Positions 11,283-22,340 of a stretch of DNA of 33,236 nucleotides are shown in pieces. Each line of letters opens with the position of its first letter. The stretch's first letter is position 1. The DNA comes from Rhizophagus sp. LPA8_4_AMF (Eukaryota; Glomeromycota; Glomeromycetes; Glomerales; Glomeraceae). The stretch covers positions 1 to 33,236 of the forward strand of contig JADRCO010000466.1 in the NCBI GenBank assembly GCA_021464525.1. The letters are read 5' to 3'. The notes under the pieces are model-generated. The model saw only the letters and a list, made by a program, of their open reading frames with translations. It did not search any database and was not told the origin of the DNA. Made by a program: the position numbers and the translations under genes.

Positions 11283-14200
11283 ATGTCAGTAGAAGAGAAA
11301 ATTGAAGAAAACATCCAACTTATTCATAAATATGATGAAATATTTGAACCAAAATTCGGATTATTTAAAATATTAGATTATGATTTAAATTTAGACGAAA
11401 GAAAAATAAAATTTGAGAAATATGATCATGTAATATGTGAAGATTGTAATCAAGAAATTTATAAATACTATTGGTATTGTAAAGATTGTTATAGTAAAGA
11501 AATCGATTGTAATGAACAAAATCGTATGAATTATGGAATATGTAAATTTTGTTTTAAATCAAATATTTCTCATGGCTGTTCGACTTGCAAAATTTTTGTG
11601 ACTTCAGATTATGGATTAAATTTAGCAGAAAGAAAAACAAAATTTGAAGTTTATCATTATATTTTATGTGAAAAATGCAATAAAGAAATTGATAAAAATG
11701 ATTATTATTGTACAAATTGTTATGATAAAGAAACTGTTACCAATAAAAAAGATCGTAAGAAATATGGATTAAATTCTGTAACTTTAGATTGTAACTTAAA
11801 TTTGAAAGAAAGAGAGGCAAAATATGGGAATTTAAATTGTATCATATGTGAAAAATGTAATCGAGAAATTGATAGAATCTATTGGTATTGTACAGTTTGT
11901 TATGATGAAGAAGATACTGACATTAATAGAAAAAGGCTTATGAGATTTGGATCAAATTTTGGAATTTTTAAAACATCAGATTATAATTTAGATTTGGAAG
12001 AAAGAAGAACAAAATATATGAATTTTGATGGTATTTTATGTGAAGAATGTAATCATGAAATTGAGAAAGACTATTGGTATTGTATAGGCTGTTATGATGA
12101 AGATACTGACATTAATAGAAAAGAACGTATGAGATTTGGGCTAAATTTTAGAATTTTTAAAACATCAGATTATAACTTAAATTTGAAAGAAAGATGCGTA
12201 AAATATATGTATTTTGATAGTATCTTATGTGAAGAATGTAATCAAGAAATTGTTAAAGACTATTGGTATTGTAAAAATTGTTTTGATATAGGAGCTAATA
12301 TTAATGATAAAGGTCGAATGAAATTTGGATCAAATTTTGGAATTTTTAATACATTAGATTATAATTTAAATTTGGAAGAAAGAAAAGCAATATATAAGGA
12401 TTTTGATGGTATTTTATGTGAACATTGTAAAAAGGATATTGATAGGCATTATTATTATTGTACAAATTGTAATAATGATAAATGCAAAGTATGTTATATA
12501 GGGAATATCGTTAATTGTTGTTCATTTTATGAATTTCAACAATTTCTTGAAAATTTTAATAAATGGATTAGTGAAAATAAATTTTTTGATAATCTTTTAA
12601 TTAAAGAACAAAAAGGTGAAGTTTTAGATTATGATTTAGACGAAGATGATAGACAGGTAAAATACAAGGATTTTGATTACATTTTATGTGAGAAATGTGG
12701 TATAAAGTATCATTGTAATTACTGTTATGATTGTTATGTTAAAGAAATAAAAGAATTAAATGTATTGAAGCCTGAATTACAGCTTAAATTACAAGATTAC
12801 GAAAATTTTTATTTTAAAATATACAACAAAGAAACTAAAGAATTAAAAGAACTAAAAGAGTTACAATATATTTTAAAGAATTACGAAGATGTTTATTTCA
12901 AATTAGATAATGATTTAGGAATATTTGAACAAATTACTCAACAATTTAAAAATACGAAATACCTTATAGAAAATAGAAAAACTCTTATAAATAATATCAG
13001 ACATAATGGAGTAAATAAATGTGAACGTAAACTTCGTTCTTATTGTGATTGTTATGATAAAGAAATTGATATTATTAAAAAAAAGCGTATAAAATATGGA
13101 AAGTGTAAAGTATGTCTTAAGATACATGAGGGTTTTGATGGTTGTTTATCTTGCAATCCTAAATATTTTCAAAGAGAGTTTTATAAATGGACCAGCAGGA
13201 ACGAAGTTATTGATAAATTAATACAAGATAATCAACTTTCAGTTAGAAGATACGGATTATTAGAATGGATTCCATATGATAAATTTACAAATATTAATTA
13301 TATTGCTGAAGGAGGTTTTGCAAAAGTATATTCAGCTATTTGGTTGGATGGACAAATTAAAAAGTGGAGTCAATTGTCTAACAGTTGGAGAAGAAATGGA
13401 TCAACAACGATCGCTTTAAAAGTATTAAATAATTCAAAAAATATAAGTGAAGATTTTCTAAATGAGGTATGTAGAAAAGAATTTAAAAAATAAATCAACA
13501 TTACCTTTATATACGAAATTCATATATTTTTAAATATTTGTAGATAAAAGTTTTTAACGAAGTTAGTGGTTATATGTGTATAATTAAATGTTTTGGAATT
13601 ACTCAAGATCCTATTACTAACAATTATGCGTTAGTATTACAATATATGGAAAATGGTGATTTACGAAAATTTCTTAAACGAACTGCTAATATAATTACAT
13701 GGGATCAAAGACTAAATAAAATATATGATATCTGTCTTGCACTTAATAATATTCATGTTCACGGGTTAATTCATAAAGACCTTCATCCGGGAAATATTTT
13801 TATTGATTCTACATTTGCATATATTGGAGATTTTGGACTTTGCATGCCAGCAAATGAAATTTTATCAAAGTCTACTGAAAAGAATATTTATGGAGTAATG
13901 CCATATATGGCACCTGAAATATTACGTGGAAAATTACATACATTAGCATCTGATGTGTATTCATTAGGTGTGATCATAAATGAAATAATTACAGTAATTC
14001 CACCGTTTAATAATCAATCGCATGATTATTATCTCGCACTGGATATTTGTCGAGGTTTACGTCCAAATATTAGAGAAGAAACTCCGACTACTTTAAAAGA
14101 ATTAATTGAAAAATGTTGGGATGCAAATCCAGAAAACCGACCAACTTCTGGTGAAGTATTTCATACATTATCACATCATTTAAATGCATACAAAAGTATT

Positions 14201-14600
14201 CCACTGAAAAGATTGTCATATAATTTTGACGAACCAAATAATATTACCAATTTATCATTAAAAATGCAAGTAAATGAGACACATCCGTATAATCTTAACG
14301 AATCAACCAACTTTACGGATTTATTTTCAAAAATACAAATACACCCCCAGGCTATTTATACAAGTCGACTTCTTAGTTTTCAAAATTTACCAGAGCCTAT
14401 AAACTGCCCGAATCAACAAGAATTTATTTCTTCAAAGTATATTAAGAAAATACAAACAGGTGAATTTTGTAATATATATATTCCTCTTATTTATTTTAAA
14501 TCTAATAAGTTAAAATAAAAATTTATATGTTATTATAGGGCAAGTTAACACTCTTCATTCTGATGAATGTTCTGATTGTATTATTATGGACATCGATTGA
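11283..14600 (+). CDS. Cys-array protein kinase (K1, intact)
   Basis: Three exons (11283-13466, 13544-14459, 14539-14600) join in phase to 1053 residues. Residues about 30-490 hold seven tandem modules of roughly 60 to 65 residues. Each has a DYNLNLEER-like lead, then CxxC (for example Cys52/55, 129/132, 189/192, 253/256, 315/318, 379/382) and a second CxxC 14-15 residues after the first; they look like small zinc-binding folds. A charged helical segment follows (about 485-580), then one more Cys module at about 604-625 leading into WTSRN. The kinase domain starts near 670: glycine loop EGGFAKVY, ALK lysine (about 713), HKD catalytic loop (Asp about 807, Asn about 812), DFG (824-826) and APE (851-853). 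All key residues are present, so an active Ser/Thr- or Tyr-type kinase is likely. Substrate and ligand are unknown. Confidence 0.88.
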
Positions 14601-16376
14601 ATTCATTTGGTTTATTATGATTATATAATATCATGCTTAATTGAACTTTATAAGACATGTTTTTCATTACTTCTATAACTTAAATGTAATAAATTATCAT
14701 TTTTCATTATGTTAAATGGCCTGTTTTTTTTTATATACTGCATATAAAAAAAATGATATTGATTTATTTTTTGTTATAGAAAATATTTATATATTTAATC
14801 GAAACCAATTTGATTTTTTTTAAAAATGGTGTTACAACTTACAAGCAAATCAGAACACGTGATCAAAAGAATATTTATCTCGGCGAACTTGTTTTTTTAG
14901 CGATCTGTTGTCTACCCGTGATGAGAAGACGAGAAGTGCTATATTTTTATATTAATAATAACAGGTTCCTGGGAAAAGTCTGAGGTAGTTATAACGGGCC
15001 AAAATAGTCACGTACTAGATTTTTCTTTCTATGGATAATTTTTGATATTTCTAATCAGGAAATTATAAATATTGGCTGGCATTATAATTCCGGCCCTGAA
15101 GGAGATGCTTAAAGCTAATAGTAATTTTTTTTTGGCAGCACCTTACCTATATGAAGCTTTTCCAGGGACCTATAATAACATAGTTTAATTTTAGAGAACA
15201 CAGTTTACGATGTCACTCATATTGAATAAAGTTTTCATCTGCTGTATGGTACTTTGTTTTAAATTGCTTTTGTTTTATCAATTATTATTATTTATATTGT
15301 CAGTTAACATTTTAATAAAGTTAGTACATTAATTTAGTAGCGTGGGACCAAATACTGATCAAATACACATATTGATACAAAATTAACCAAAAAATTATAT
15401 TAGAGTGGCACCTAAAATAGAGTATATTAGATAGATACAAATGAAATTATTATAGTAATAATTCTATCTTTAATAACCAACCAAAACAATAGTAAATTGC
15501 ATATAAAAGTTGACTTCTTATTTACAATTGTCCAAATCAACAACAATTATATCTTAAATATCATAATAGAAATACTGTGCATTTAATAATTTTACTTTTT
15601 GAGTCAATATAATAAAATTAACATTTTTATTCATAGAAAAATAGAAAGTGTATAATGCAACTCATATTCGTGTGATTATGATAGAAGTTCATTTTACAAA
15701 ACTATTTTATATGTTAACTTTTTATTATCATTTTAATTTTGAACTGATACGCGCTACAAAAAGATCATAACAGATAATCGCAAAACCCATTAAAATATTG
15801 ACAGAAAGGAGTCACAAGATCAAGTTTATGAGTTTATGACTAGTCTATCTGCCTTAGAATTTTAAATCGTCTGTACTCAAATTCCAAAAATAATATGGTT
15901 AAAATATGTACAAGAAAATAATTCATTAAGTGTCTAATGTATAACGTTAAGTGACTATTAAGAGTAATAAACTTTTGTATAAGTTTATGAATATTTGCAT
16001 GAATTTTTGAAAAAAATTATACTACTTGTTAATATTGATATGAAAGTAAGACACGTGATCAGAAACCAATAAAATTGGAGATAAATTTTAATTTTGGCCA
16101 GAATTATAAAAATCTTCATACTGGCCAAAGTTATTGATATAATTATATTCAATTAAATATTTCATGACTAAGTTTTCAGTTCAATACCTTAGAATTAGGA
16201 ACTTTAATATTGCCAATGAGACATTAGAGACACAATGTTACATAATTCTAAATATAGCATTTGTTTATTTTAAAAGCTAATTTGTTATTATAAAACTTAG
16301 AAGTACTGTATCATCAGATTCATAACACTATTAATTAACTATTAAAAAATGTAGGGTCAAAGGGTATTGCTTTGTG
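14601..16376. other. Downstream region of K1, partly duplicated; otherwise no gene seen
   Basis: From about 14640 to 15235 the sequence matches the region after K2 (about 32690-33200), notably the TAGCGATCTGTTGTCTACCC stretch near 14900 and its counterpart near 33070. This marks the duplicated segment as extending past the stop codon. The remainder to 16376 is AT-rich with no supported gene. CACGTGAT sites lie at 14856-14863 and 16052-16059. Confidence 0.55.
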
Positions 16377-16403
16377 CAACAATTTGCCTTTGGCAAACTG
16401 TTG
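16377..16403. repeat. Inverted repeat (hairpin) beside the hAT insertion
   Basis: CAACAATTTGCC and GGCAAACTGTTG pair around a TTT loop with one mismatch. The hairpin lies just outside the left end of the hAT element, in sequence the element interrupted. It could be the terminal part of an older repeat, but I cannot name one. Confidence 0.5.
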
Positions 16404-16431
16404 TAAAAACATAGCACATTGCGCAGTTTTA

Positions 16432-16439
16432 AATATGCA
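16432..16439. repeat. Left 8-base target site duplication of the hAT element
   Basis: The sequence aatatgca here is repeated exactly at 19536-19543. An exact 8-base duplication is the signature of hAT insertion. Confidence 0.9.
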
Positions 16440-16530
16440 TAGGGTTGGATTAGTCCGGTCTGGTCCGGTCCAAAAAAGACCGGTCTTTCAGCCAGGACCG
16501 GACTGGACCGGACTGGACCGATTTAATTTT
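16440..16530. repeat. Left inverted repeat and subterminal GGACCGG cluster
   Basis: After the 17-base terminal repeat the motif recurs on both strands: GGTCCGGTCC near 16463, GACCGGTC near 16480, and three GGACCGG-type units spaced about 10 bases at about 16496-16520. Clustered subterminal repeats are typical transposase-binding sites in hAT elements. Confidence 0.7.
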
Positions 16531-16825
16531 AGAAAATTTGTCTCATGGTGTATTTAGTTAATGAAAAGGTTTATAGTTATTTAAATTTTAGCGAATTATA
16601 AATTAATCTCTTACGTTTTAATCAATTTAATTATAAATAATTAAATAAAATATATTTGAAAATTGAAATGTATTAAATGTATTAAATGTGTATATTAAAT
16701 TCACTAATAAAGAATTCTCATTTAAAATAAATGTCAGTTCTTTTATAAGTTCAAAAGTTTTATTTATTATTATGTAGCAACTTCAATACAAAAGACATCA
16801 ATAAACAAAGACATTAAATGACCAA

Positions 16826-19049
16826 TTAACAAATAGCTTCACGAATCCAACTCTTCAAGCACAATGTTACCCTAGTTGTTTCAGCATCCAGTCTATTTCT
16901 TAATGGTGAAATAATTAGTCTGGCTACTGAGAAAGCCTGCTCTGAAGCCACGCTTGTAGCTTGAATACACAAATAATCTCGTGCAATTCAACTTAAAATT
17001 GGAAATTCTTCCTGTCGAACTTGCCACCAGAGCAGGGAATCAACCTGATCTTCTAATGGTATTGCTAAATACCTTTCCATTTCATTATCAAGTGTCCTGA
17101 ACGCCAATGTATTGGTATTTTCTAATGAATTTAATGCAACAGTGTTGTTACATAGATTCCGAAAGAAATTTCGCGTCTCTACAATATCATCTCCTGTTGT
17201 AGTTTCTGCAAGTAATGGTGAAAATGAGGAGGAATATTCAGTCAAATTCAATACCAAATTTTTTGCATTGGTTTTTTCGATTTCATCCTCAAATGCGAAA
17301 AATTTCACCCTTGGATCTAATAATGAAGAAATTTGTGATGATTCACTCATAATCGGCCAGTAGTTATGTAATTTTTGATAAATTGCATCTGTTACACTAC
17401 ACTGCGAAAAGCTTTCATCATTAATATATCATGATAAATGCTCCTGTATATCGAGAATAACGAACTAAACATCACCATGAGTTGGGTAACTAGATGCTGA
17501 AAGGAGACAGGTTGCACGTTCAATTGGACTTAAAAGAACCATAGTATCCTAATTTTATTAAAAAATAGTAAGTTTCTGTAATATTATTGAAGATGTGCTG
17601 AAGGATACTTACATCAATATTAATACAATCAACTTCATCAAGATACCTTTGACGAACATTTGAATCATCAGCGGCAAGTAAATTCAAAGCAGGCTCCATT
17701 CTTTTCCACTTTTCCAACATGTAAAAGGTAGAATTCCACCTTGTATTAACGTTCAACTCAGGTGCTAGATACTCGATTCCCTTTACCTTACATAATGCTT
17801 TTAACGAGTCACGTACTGGCTAAGAGGATTTAATGTAAGACATTAGAGATCTTACTTTCTTAACGGATTCACTAATTAGAGTCAATCCTTTGTTGACTGC
17901 AAGATTCAAAACATGCGCGGCACATTGGTAATGGGCGAAATCCAGATTTTGAAATTCTTCTTCAAGTTCTTCTACTATGAACTCACCACAAGTAATCATT
18001 GAGGATGCATTATCAGTTGTTAACGCTAAAGTTTTCTCAGCTAAACCAAAATCACGAAGAACTTCCATTATTGCATTCGCCATGTTATATCCATTATGTC
18101 GAACTTCGATTGGTATAATGTCAAGAAGGAAATTTTTTAGTTTTCAAGAAGAATCTACATAATGAATGGTAAGACTCAGGAAAGATGAGCTATTTGAGGC
18201 TGTCCATATATCTGAAGTCAATGCTACCTTTCCTGGAATTTGTTGTATTGCCAATTTAACGACTTCTAATTTTTCTCCAAATAAATTTACAATGTTATTC
18301 TTCAAAGTGTGTCGATTGTGAAATTGATACCTTGGATCAAATTTTGCAATCATTTGTCGCCATTCTTCACATTCTACAATGCTAAAAGGTTGAATATCAC
18401 ATACAACCCAATTAGCAACTAACACATCACGTTTCTCCTGTTCATTTTTGGGATAAAGGTCCATACGGTAATCATGCATGGTTCTTTGATGCCGTTTTGG
18501 TGCTGCAATTTTGTGAGAAAACAAGTGTCTTCTTAAAGTAGAAGTTCCTGATCTGGCTGAAAATACAGCATTACATTTTTGACAAACAGGATGACCAGGA
18601 TATTTGGCTGTTTTGGTATCAAAATGATCCCATACGGATGACTTAGAAGCACCTCCTTTATTTCATGATCATGATTTAATAGATCACGTTCCTCTTTTAC
18701 TACGCTGGATAGGAGCTTCAGGCCTAGTTCTATCATCATCTTCAGCCCTAGGTTCTTCCTCGTCTTCATCAGCCACGTGTTCATCTTCAATCATGAGCTC
18801 GTCTCCATCTTCAGCCACGAATACACTTTCATCTTCGGCCACAAGTTCGTCTTCACCTTCATCTTCAGTCACGAGCTCATCTTCAGTCACAAGCTCATCT
18901 TCAGTCACAAGCTCATCTTCAGTCACAGGTTCGTCTTCGTCTTCAGCCACGAGTTCATCTTCGGTCATATCATCCATAGTTTCTTCTTCGTCTTCAAGTT
19001 TGGTAGGATCTTTATATTCATCTTCTGAATAGTCTTTGCTTTTCCTCAT
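16826..19049 (-). pseudogene. hAT transposase with BED zinc finger, broken
   Basis: The start is the ATG at 19049, followed by an acidic, repetitive N terminus. A BED finger follows (about 18640-18500) with Cys-X2-Cys and a His pair. The RNase H-like core shows LTSDIWTA (about 18220) and LTTDNASS (about 18020), which hold the first two catalytic Asp. The C-terminal hAT dimerisation region includes LLWWQ and ASVASEQAFSVA (about 17020-16920). The frame is interrupted at 18144-18146 (TGA), 17820-17822 (TAG), 17465-17467 (TAG), 17429-17431 (TGA) and 16988-16990 (TGA). A GT-AG intron of 64 bases fits at 17549-17612. Between the acidic part and the BED finger there is either an additional stop (18684-18686) or a very short intron (18656-18703). 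The natural stop is at 16826-16828. It cannot make a full transposase. Confidence 0.9.
18862..18935. repeat. 18-base coding minisatellite in the transposase N terminus
   Basis: About four near-identical 18-base units (TCTTCAGTCACAAGCTCA on the plus strand) encode a repeated six-residue acidic unit (ValThrGluAspGluLeu) on the minus strand. More diverged units extend on both sides, from about 18780 to 18970. Plus-strand frames over this block are mirror images of the acidic repeat and are not genes. Confidence 0.75.
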
Positions 19050-19429
19050 TGTAGTTTACACATATATTGAGATTTGAGAGTTCGCGTGTGTGTTTAAGTA
19101 AGAAATAATGAAATGTTCAATCAACTAACCGTGGGATTTAAATAAGAAAAGCATTGTATTAAAAGTGGCAAAAAACTTAAATTAGAAATTAAAATAGAGG
19201 TTTGTCAATTATAGTAATAACGAAATATTTTAAATACGATTTGTGGATTTCTGAAGCAACTTTTAAATCTTTATATGACTTTATTATAAATAATATCATT
19301 TTGAAATTTTTTAAAAAATTTGAAATGAAAAAATTTAGAACAATTAAAAAAAAATCGATCAAAGTTTAAAATAGAAATAGATGAGCACAAAAATCTGGCT
19401 CATTTTTATTGGATACAAATAAATCATGT

Positions 19430-19535
19430 GATCAGTCCCGGTCCAGACTGGTCCTCAAATCTTGGACCGAAGACCGTGAAGACTGGTTCCAAGACTGATG
19501 CAGGACCGGTCTTTGCTGGGACTGATCCAACCCTA
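19430..19535. repeat. Right inverted repeat and subterminal motifs of the hAT element
   Basis: The terminal 17 bases are the inverse of the left end with one mismatch. Inside it, GGTCC, GGACCG and GGACCGGTC motifs recur between about 19438 and 19513, matching the cluster at the left end but more diverged. Confidence 0.75.
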
Positions 19536-19543
19536 AATATGCA
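19536..19543. repeat. Right 8-base target site duplication of the hAT element
   Basis: Exact copy of the left flank, aatatgca. Removing the element and one copy rejoins sequence that reads continuously into the TCACTTGCAAATAGG region. Confidence 0.9.
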
Positions 19544-19716
19544 TCACTTGCAAATAGGCTATTATAACAGTTTAGATTAAACGCAAGCGAACGAGTCACG
19601 CTACCACGGTTAATTAAATTAAAGAGGTTGATACAATTTCAAAGGTTCAAACCTATTTTTTCTTATATGAAAAGAAATTATTTAAATAGCATTAAAATGA
19701 TAAATTGTAGAATTTG

Positions 19717-20267
19717 TCAGGGTTTAATATATAAATTGTAATAAAAAAAGGATAATGAATAGATAGTCAAATAAGCACCAATATAGTAAGTAACATGATT
19801 AGCAAATCCTACGTTGTGCACGTTATCAGGGATGTTGCCAAAAGCTGCGTTAAATCTTGGGTATATAAATTGTTCATATTCTCTCATTTGTTGCGATATC
19901 CAGTGTTTGTAATCATATAAACATTCTTTTCTCACTAAAAAATGATTAGTCATCTTGCCATAGACAACCTAATCAGAATATTAGATAGTATTGTAGTAAA
20001 TACTGTAATATTCAAAATTTGTGTATAAAATTTCACAAGTTTATTTTACTTATTTTATCAATTTTAAATTATCCTAAATGAATATGACAAGCATTGAGTA
20101 TAATTTGTTGACACTTACCGTAGTACCGCAGAATAAGTCTAGTAAAGGGTGAAAGAACGAAAAAAAATCATATATATATGCAAAAAAATAATTAGGAAAA
20201 TAAATATTAAGAGTCAGAAAAAAAAGGCTTACCGTAACATCACATAATCAATCTGATCACTGACTCC
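19717..20267 (-). CDS. Unrecognised multi-exon gene or gene fragment
   Basis: The best coding block is on the minus strand from an acceptor at 19968 down to about 19770. It encodes about 65 residues of ordinary protein composition, including RKECLYDYKHW and PRFNAAFGNIPDN. Upstream, well-formed splice signals bracket short pieces at 20138-20119 (20 bases) and 20267-20233 (35 bases, reading GVSDQIDYVMLR), with a further donor near 20359. The phases of the 20- and 35-base pieces do not carry cleanly into the main block, so the model is incomplete or the gene is damaged. The C terminus after about 19770 may run into an intron. I recognise no family. Confidence 0.35.
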
Positions 20268-20399
20268 CTAAATGATGATTGAGATTTTGCTCAAGTATTG
20301 CGAACAATTGAAGTAAAAATAGATAAAAATGGAAATCAACATCAACCAATACTTACAATTATGCTTTTTTGGCCAATCAGAGAAACTCTATGAAAAAAA

Positions 20400-21900
20400 A
20401 AGATGGTCTGGACCTCCCTTTTTTATTCATTGGAATGGTAACTCACTGATCTGCAACTTACTAATTAAAATTTCGTTTCCGATTCATTGAGTTAGGTGCT
20501 TGAGAACGCCCCTAGATTCAAGACTAAAAACAAGAATAAATAATAATTATCTTTAATACATATGACAATACTTGTAATCTTTAATAATTGTAAATATATT
20601 AATATTTGTCATTTAAATTTCATTACATAAAATACCTGACGTGAATGTTTCTTGGATGATTCTCTAAGTGTAACAATAATTGTTACTTCTTTATTTTTCA
20701 ATATCATAACTTAATTGTGTATCATCAGGAGAGATTATAGTTAGTTCATTGCTAACTTCCTTAATAACACGTTTAATTTGGTTATTACACGTGAAACAAA
20801 GTGTAAAATAGGATGGGATAATTTCATATTCAAATTATAGCCATATCTTTGGTTACTAGATGGCAAATACTTTTAATTTTTTACTGAATGTACAATAAGT
20901 TTTCAGGTATGTAAGTTTCAAAATATAATACTCTAGTACTAACTCTAGTACGATTATATTTAGTTGGTTTGATACCCTTATTGTACCACTAATAAAAAGT
21001 CAAATTTGTACTACAAACATGCATAATCGTCCCATTTAAGTGTCTGAAAGAGGTGGGTTGGTGATATGGAAGCTGAATATGGATTTAAATAGGATGCAAG
21101 TTCTAGTATTTTAGAGACCACAAATTCAGACCTCTAAGGACCGATTAACATGAATTTCCTGTATAAAAATACCTCCTGACTTTTTTATTTAAAAAAAAAT
21201 AATATCACGTCAAAAATGTCTTTTATTTTGGTTCCATCATTCCAACATAAAACTATTAGGTTGGTTCCTGATTTGTGTTGAGACTTCAGACTTATTAATG
21301 GCCCAAGTGATAAAAAATAGAAAGAGTTCAAAAATTTATGATAATATCCGGTCCCATAACACGTTTCAGCAAAGGTTTCCGGTACAAACTCGAAATATGA
21401 ATAGTTAATCATATATCTAAAATTGCAAATAAAAAAATAAGGTCACACTTTAGCTTGTTTCGTGAAATTTATAAAACTTTCATTGAACCATACATTTATG
21501 AACCAAAAACCAGTCACTAAAATCAAAATCTTGATTGTATATAAATAACGACAATGTACAGTTTTACAATAAACCATATAGTAACAGATGTCCGAAAAGA
21601 ATTCAAATAAAGAATCCATGAGCTCGCTTTGACTTACATGTCGAAACATGAGAAATTGTATAAGTAAATTTACCTTTCACCTTTTTTTTTGTCTTAATTA
21701 AAATTTGACACATGAATAAGTAAAGTCCGAGTAGTTGATATAAATTAAAAACGTACGTACCGTATATATCATAACTATCATAAAAAATTTTTATGGAAAT
21801 TGAAACCCCAAATATTTTTCATCCTAAATTTGTTGAAAGACTCAATAGTCAATATTGTTAAAAGAATTAATATTTCAAAAAAAAAAAAATTTATAAAATC
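20400..21900. other. Intergenic, no gene supported
   Basis: AT-rich sequence with a few short open frames on the minus strand (around 21185-21412 and 21443-21649) whose composition is not convincingly protein-like. The second contains an early GTAAGT and could be an exon edge, but nothing confirms it. Confidence 0.45.
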
Positions 21901-21920
21901 ATTAAAATGTGGGTGACAAG

Positions 21921-21978
21921 ATCTTAGACTAGAATCGAACTAGCCAAAGCACAGAACTGCTCTCCACCAGGATAAGAT
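21921..21978 (-). tRNA. tRNA-like sequence, truncated (probable tRNA pseudogene)
   Basis: On the minus strand the 3' half folds like a tRNA: a T arm CTAG-TTCGATT-CTAG with a canonical seven-base loop, followed by CTAAGAT. That segment pairs at six of seven positions with the ATCTTAT at the 5' end. The middle contains a D-loop-like GGTGGAGAGC but lacks the 5' half of the D stem and a proper anticodon stem. The total is 58 bases rather than about 72, so no anticodon can be assigned. A T run follows about 30 bases downstream. A deleted tRNA copy or a piece of a tRNA-derived SINE are the likely readings. Confidence 0.4.
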
Positions 21979-21984
21979 TTAAAA

Positions 21985-22340
21985 GGTTTGTCTGTTTTCT
22001 TAATCTTTTAAACACGTAGGAGAAAGAAAAGAAACAGAAAAAGAAGAGAAACACCTTACGATATGGAAGAATCTAACTAGAGCTATGACTTCAAACACCA
22101 ATCGGCAAACTCAGAGGATGCTATGGCTGACCAGCCGGGAGTCATGGGCATATTCTATGGGTTTATCACGCTTCCAATAAACCAAGGTCGTCTACAATCA
22201 CATATGGTCTAGAAAGTTCAACCATTTCATAAAACCTAGACATCACCAGGAATAATGGGCGATTTTACTAATAAAACTGCAAAAAAACTCTCTTTGTACG
22301 AGAGAGATACCACGTTACTCATGACGACAGACACTGTCAA
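21985..22340. other. GC-richer block without a recognised gene
   Basis: The block differs in composition from its AT-rich flanks. A purine-rich lead (about 22020-22050) is followed by mixed sequence. Near 22290 a hairpin CTCTCTT-N5-GAGAGAG is visible. No long frame exists on either strand. It adjoins the tRNA-like sequence, so it may be part of a non-coding repeat. Confidence 0.35.

Larger units (their letters stand above)
16440..19535 (-). mobile_element. hAT superfamily DNA transposon, full length but inactive
   Basis: The 3096-base element begins TAGGGTTGGATTAGTCC and ends with the inverse, GGACTGATCCAACCCTA (one mismatch in 17). It is flanked by perfect 8-base duplications (aatatgca). 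Both ends carry several copies of a GGACCGG or CCGGTCC subterminal motif, a likely transposase-binding site. The interior has one transposase gene on the minus strand, broken by several stops. Ends and target duplication are still crisp, so the insertion is not ancient, or the element was moved in trans by a related active copy. Confidence 0.92.

Noticed and set aside
12915-13127. Minus-strand frame inside K1 (also seen at 31047-31259 in K2)
   Set aside because: Both are antisense shadows of the kinase exon, similar only because the sense genes are duplicates.
16372-16557. Plus-strand frame across the left hAT end
   Set aside because: It spans the target duplication and the terminal repeat, so it is a by-product of the insertion.
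18862-18935. Tandem repeat as a CRISPR array
   Set aside because: Units are contiguous with no spacers, lie inside a coding frame, and the genome is eukaryotic.
18777-19032. Plus-strand open frames rich in Ser or Phe over the hAT element
   Set aside because: They are mirror frames of the acidic tandem repeat in the minus-strand transposase.
19632-19652. GGTTCAAACC, a second B-box lookalike
   Set aside because: No A box at the right distance and no tRNA fold on either strand.
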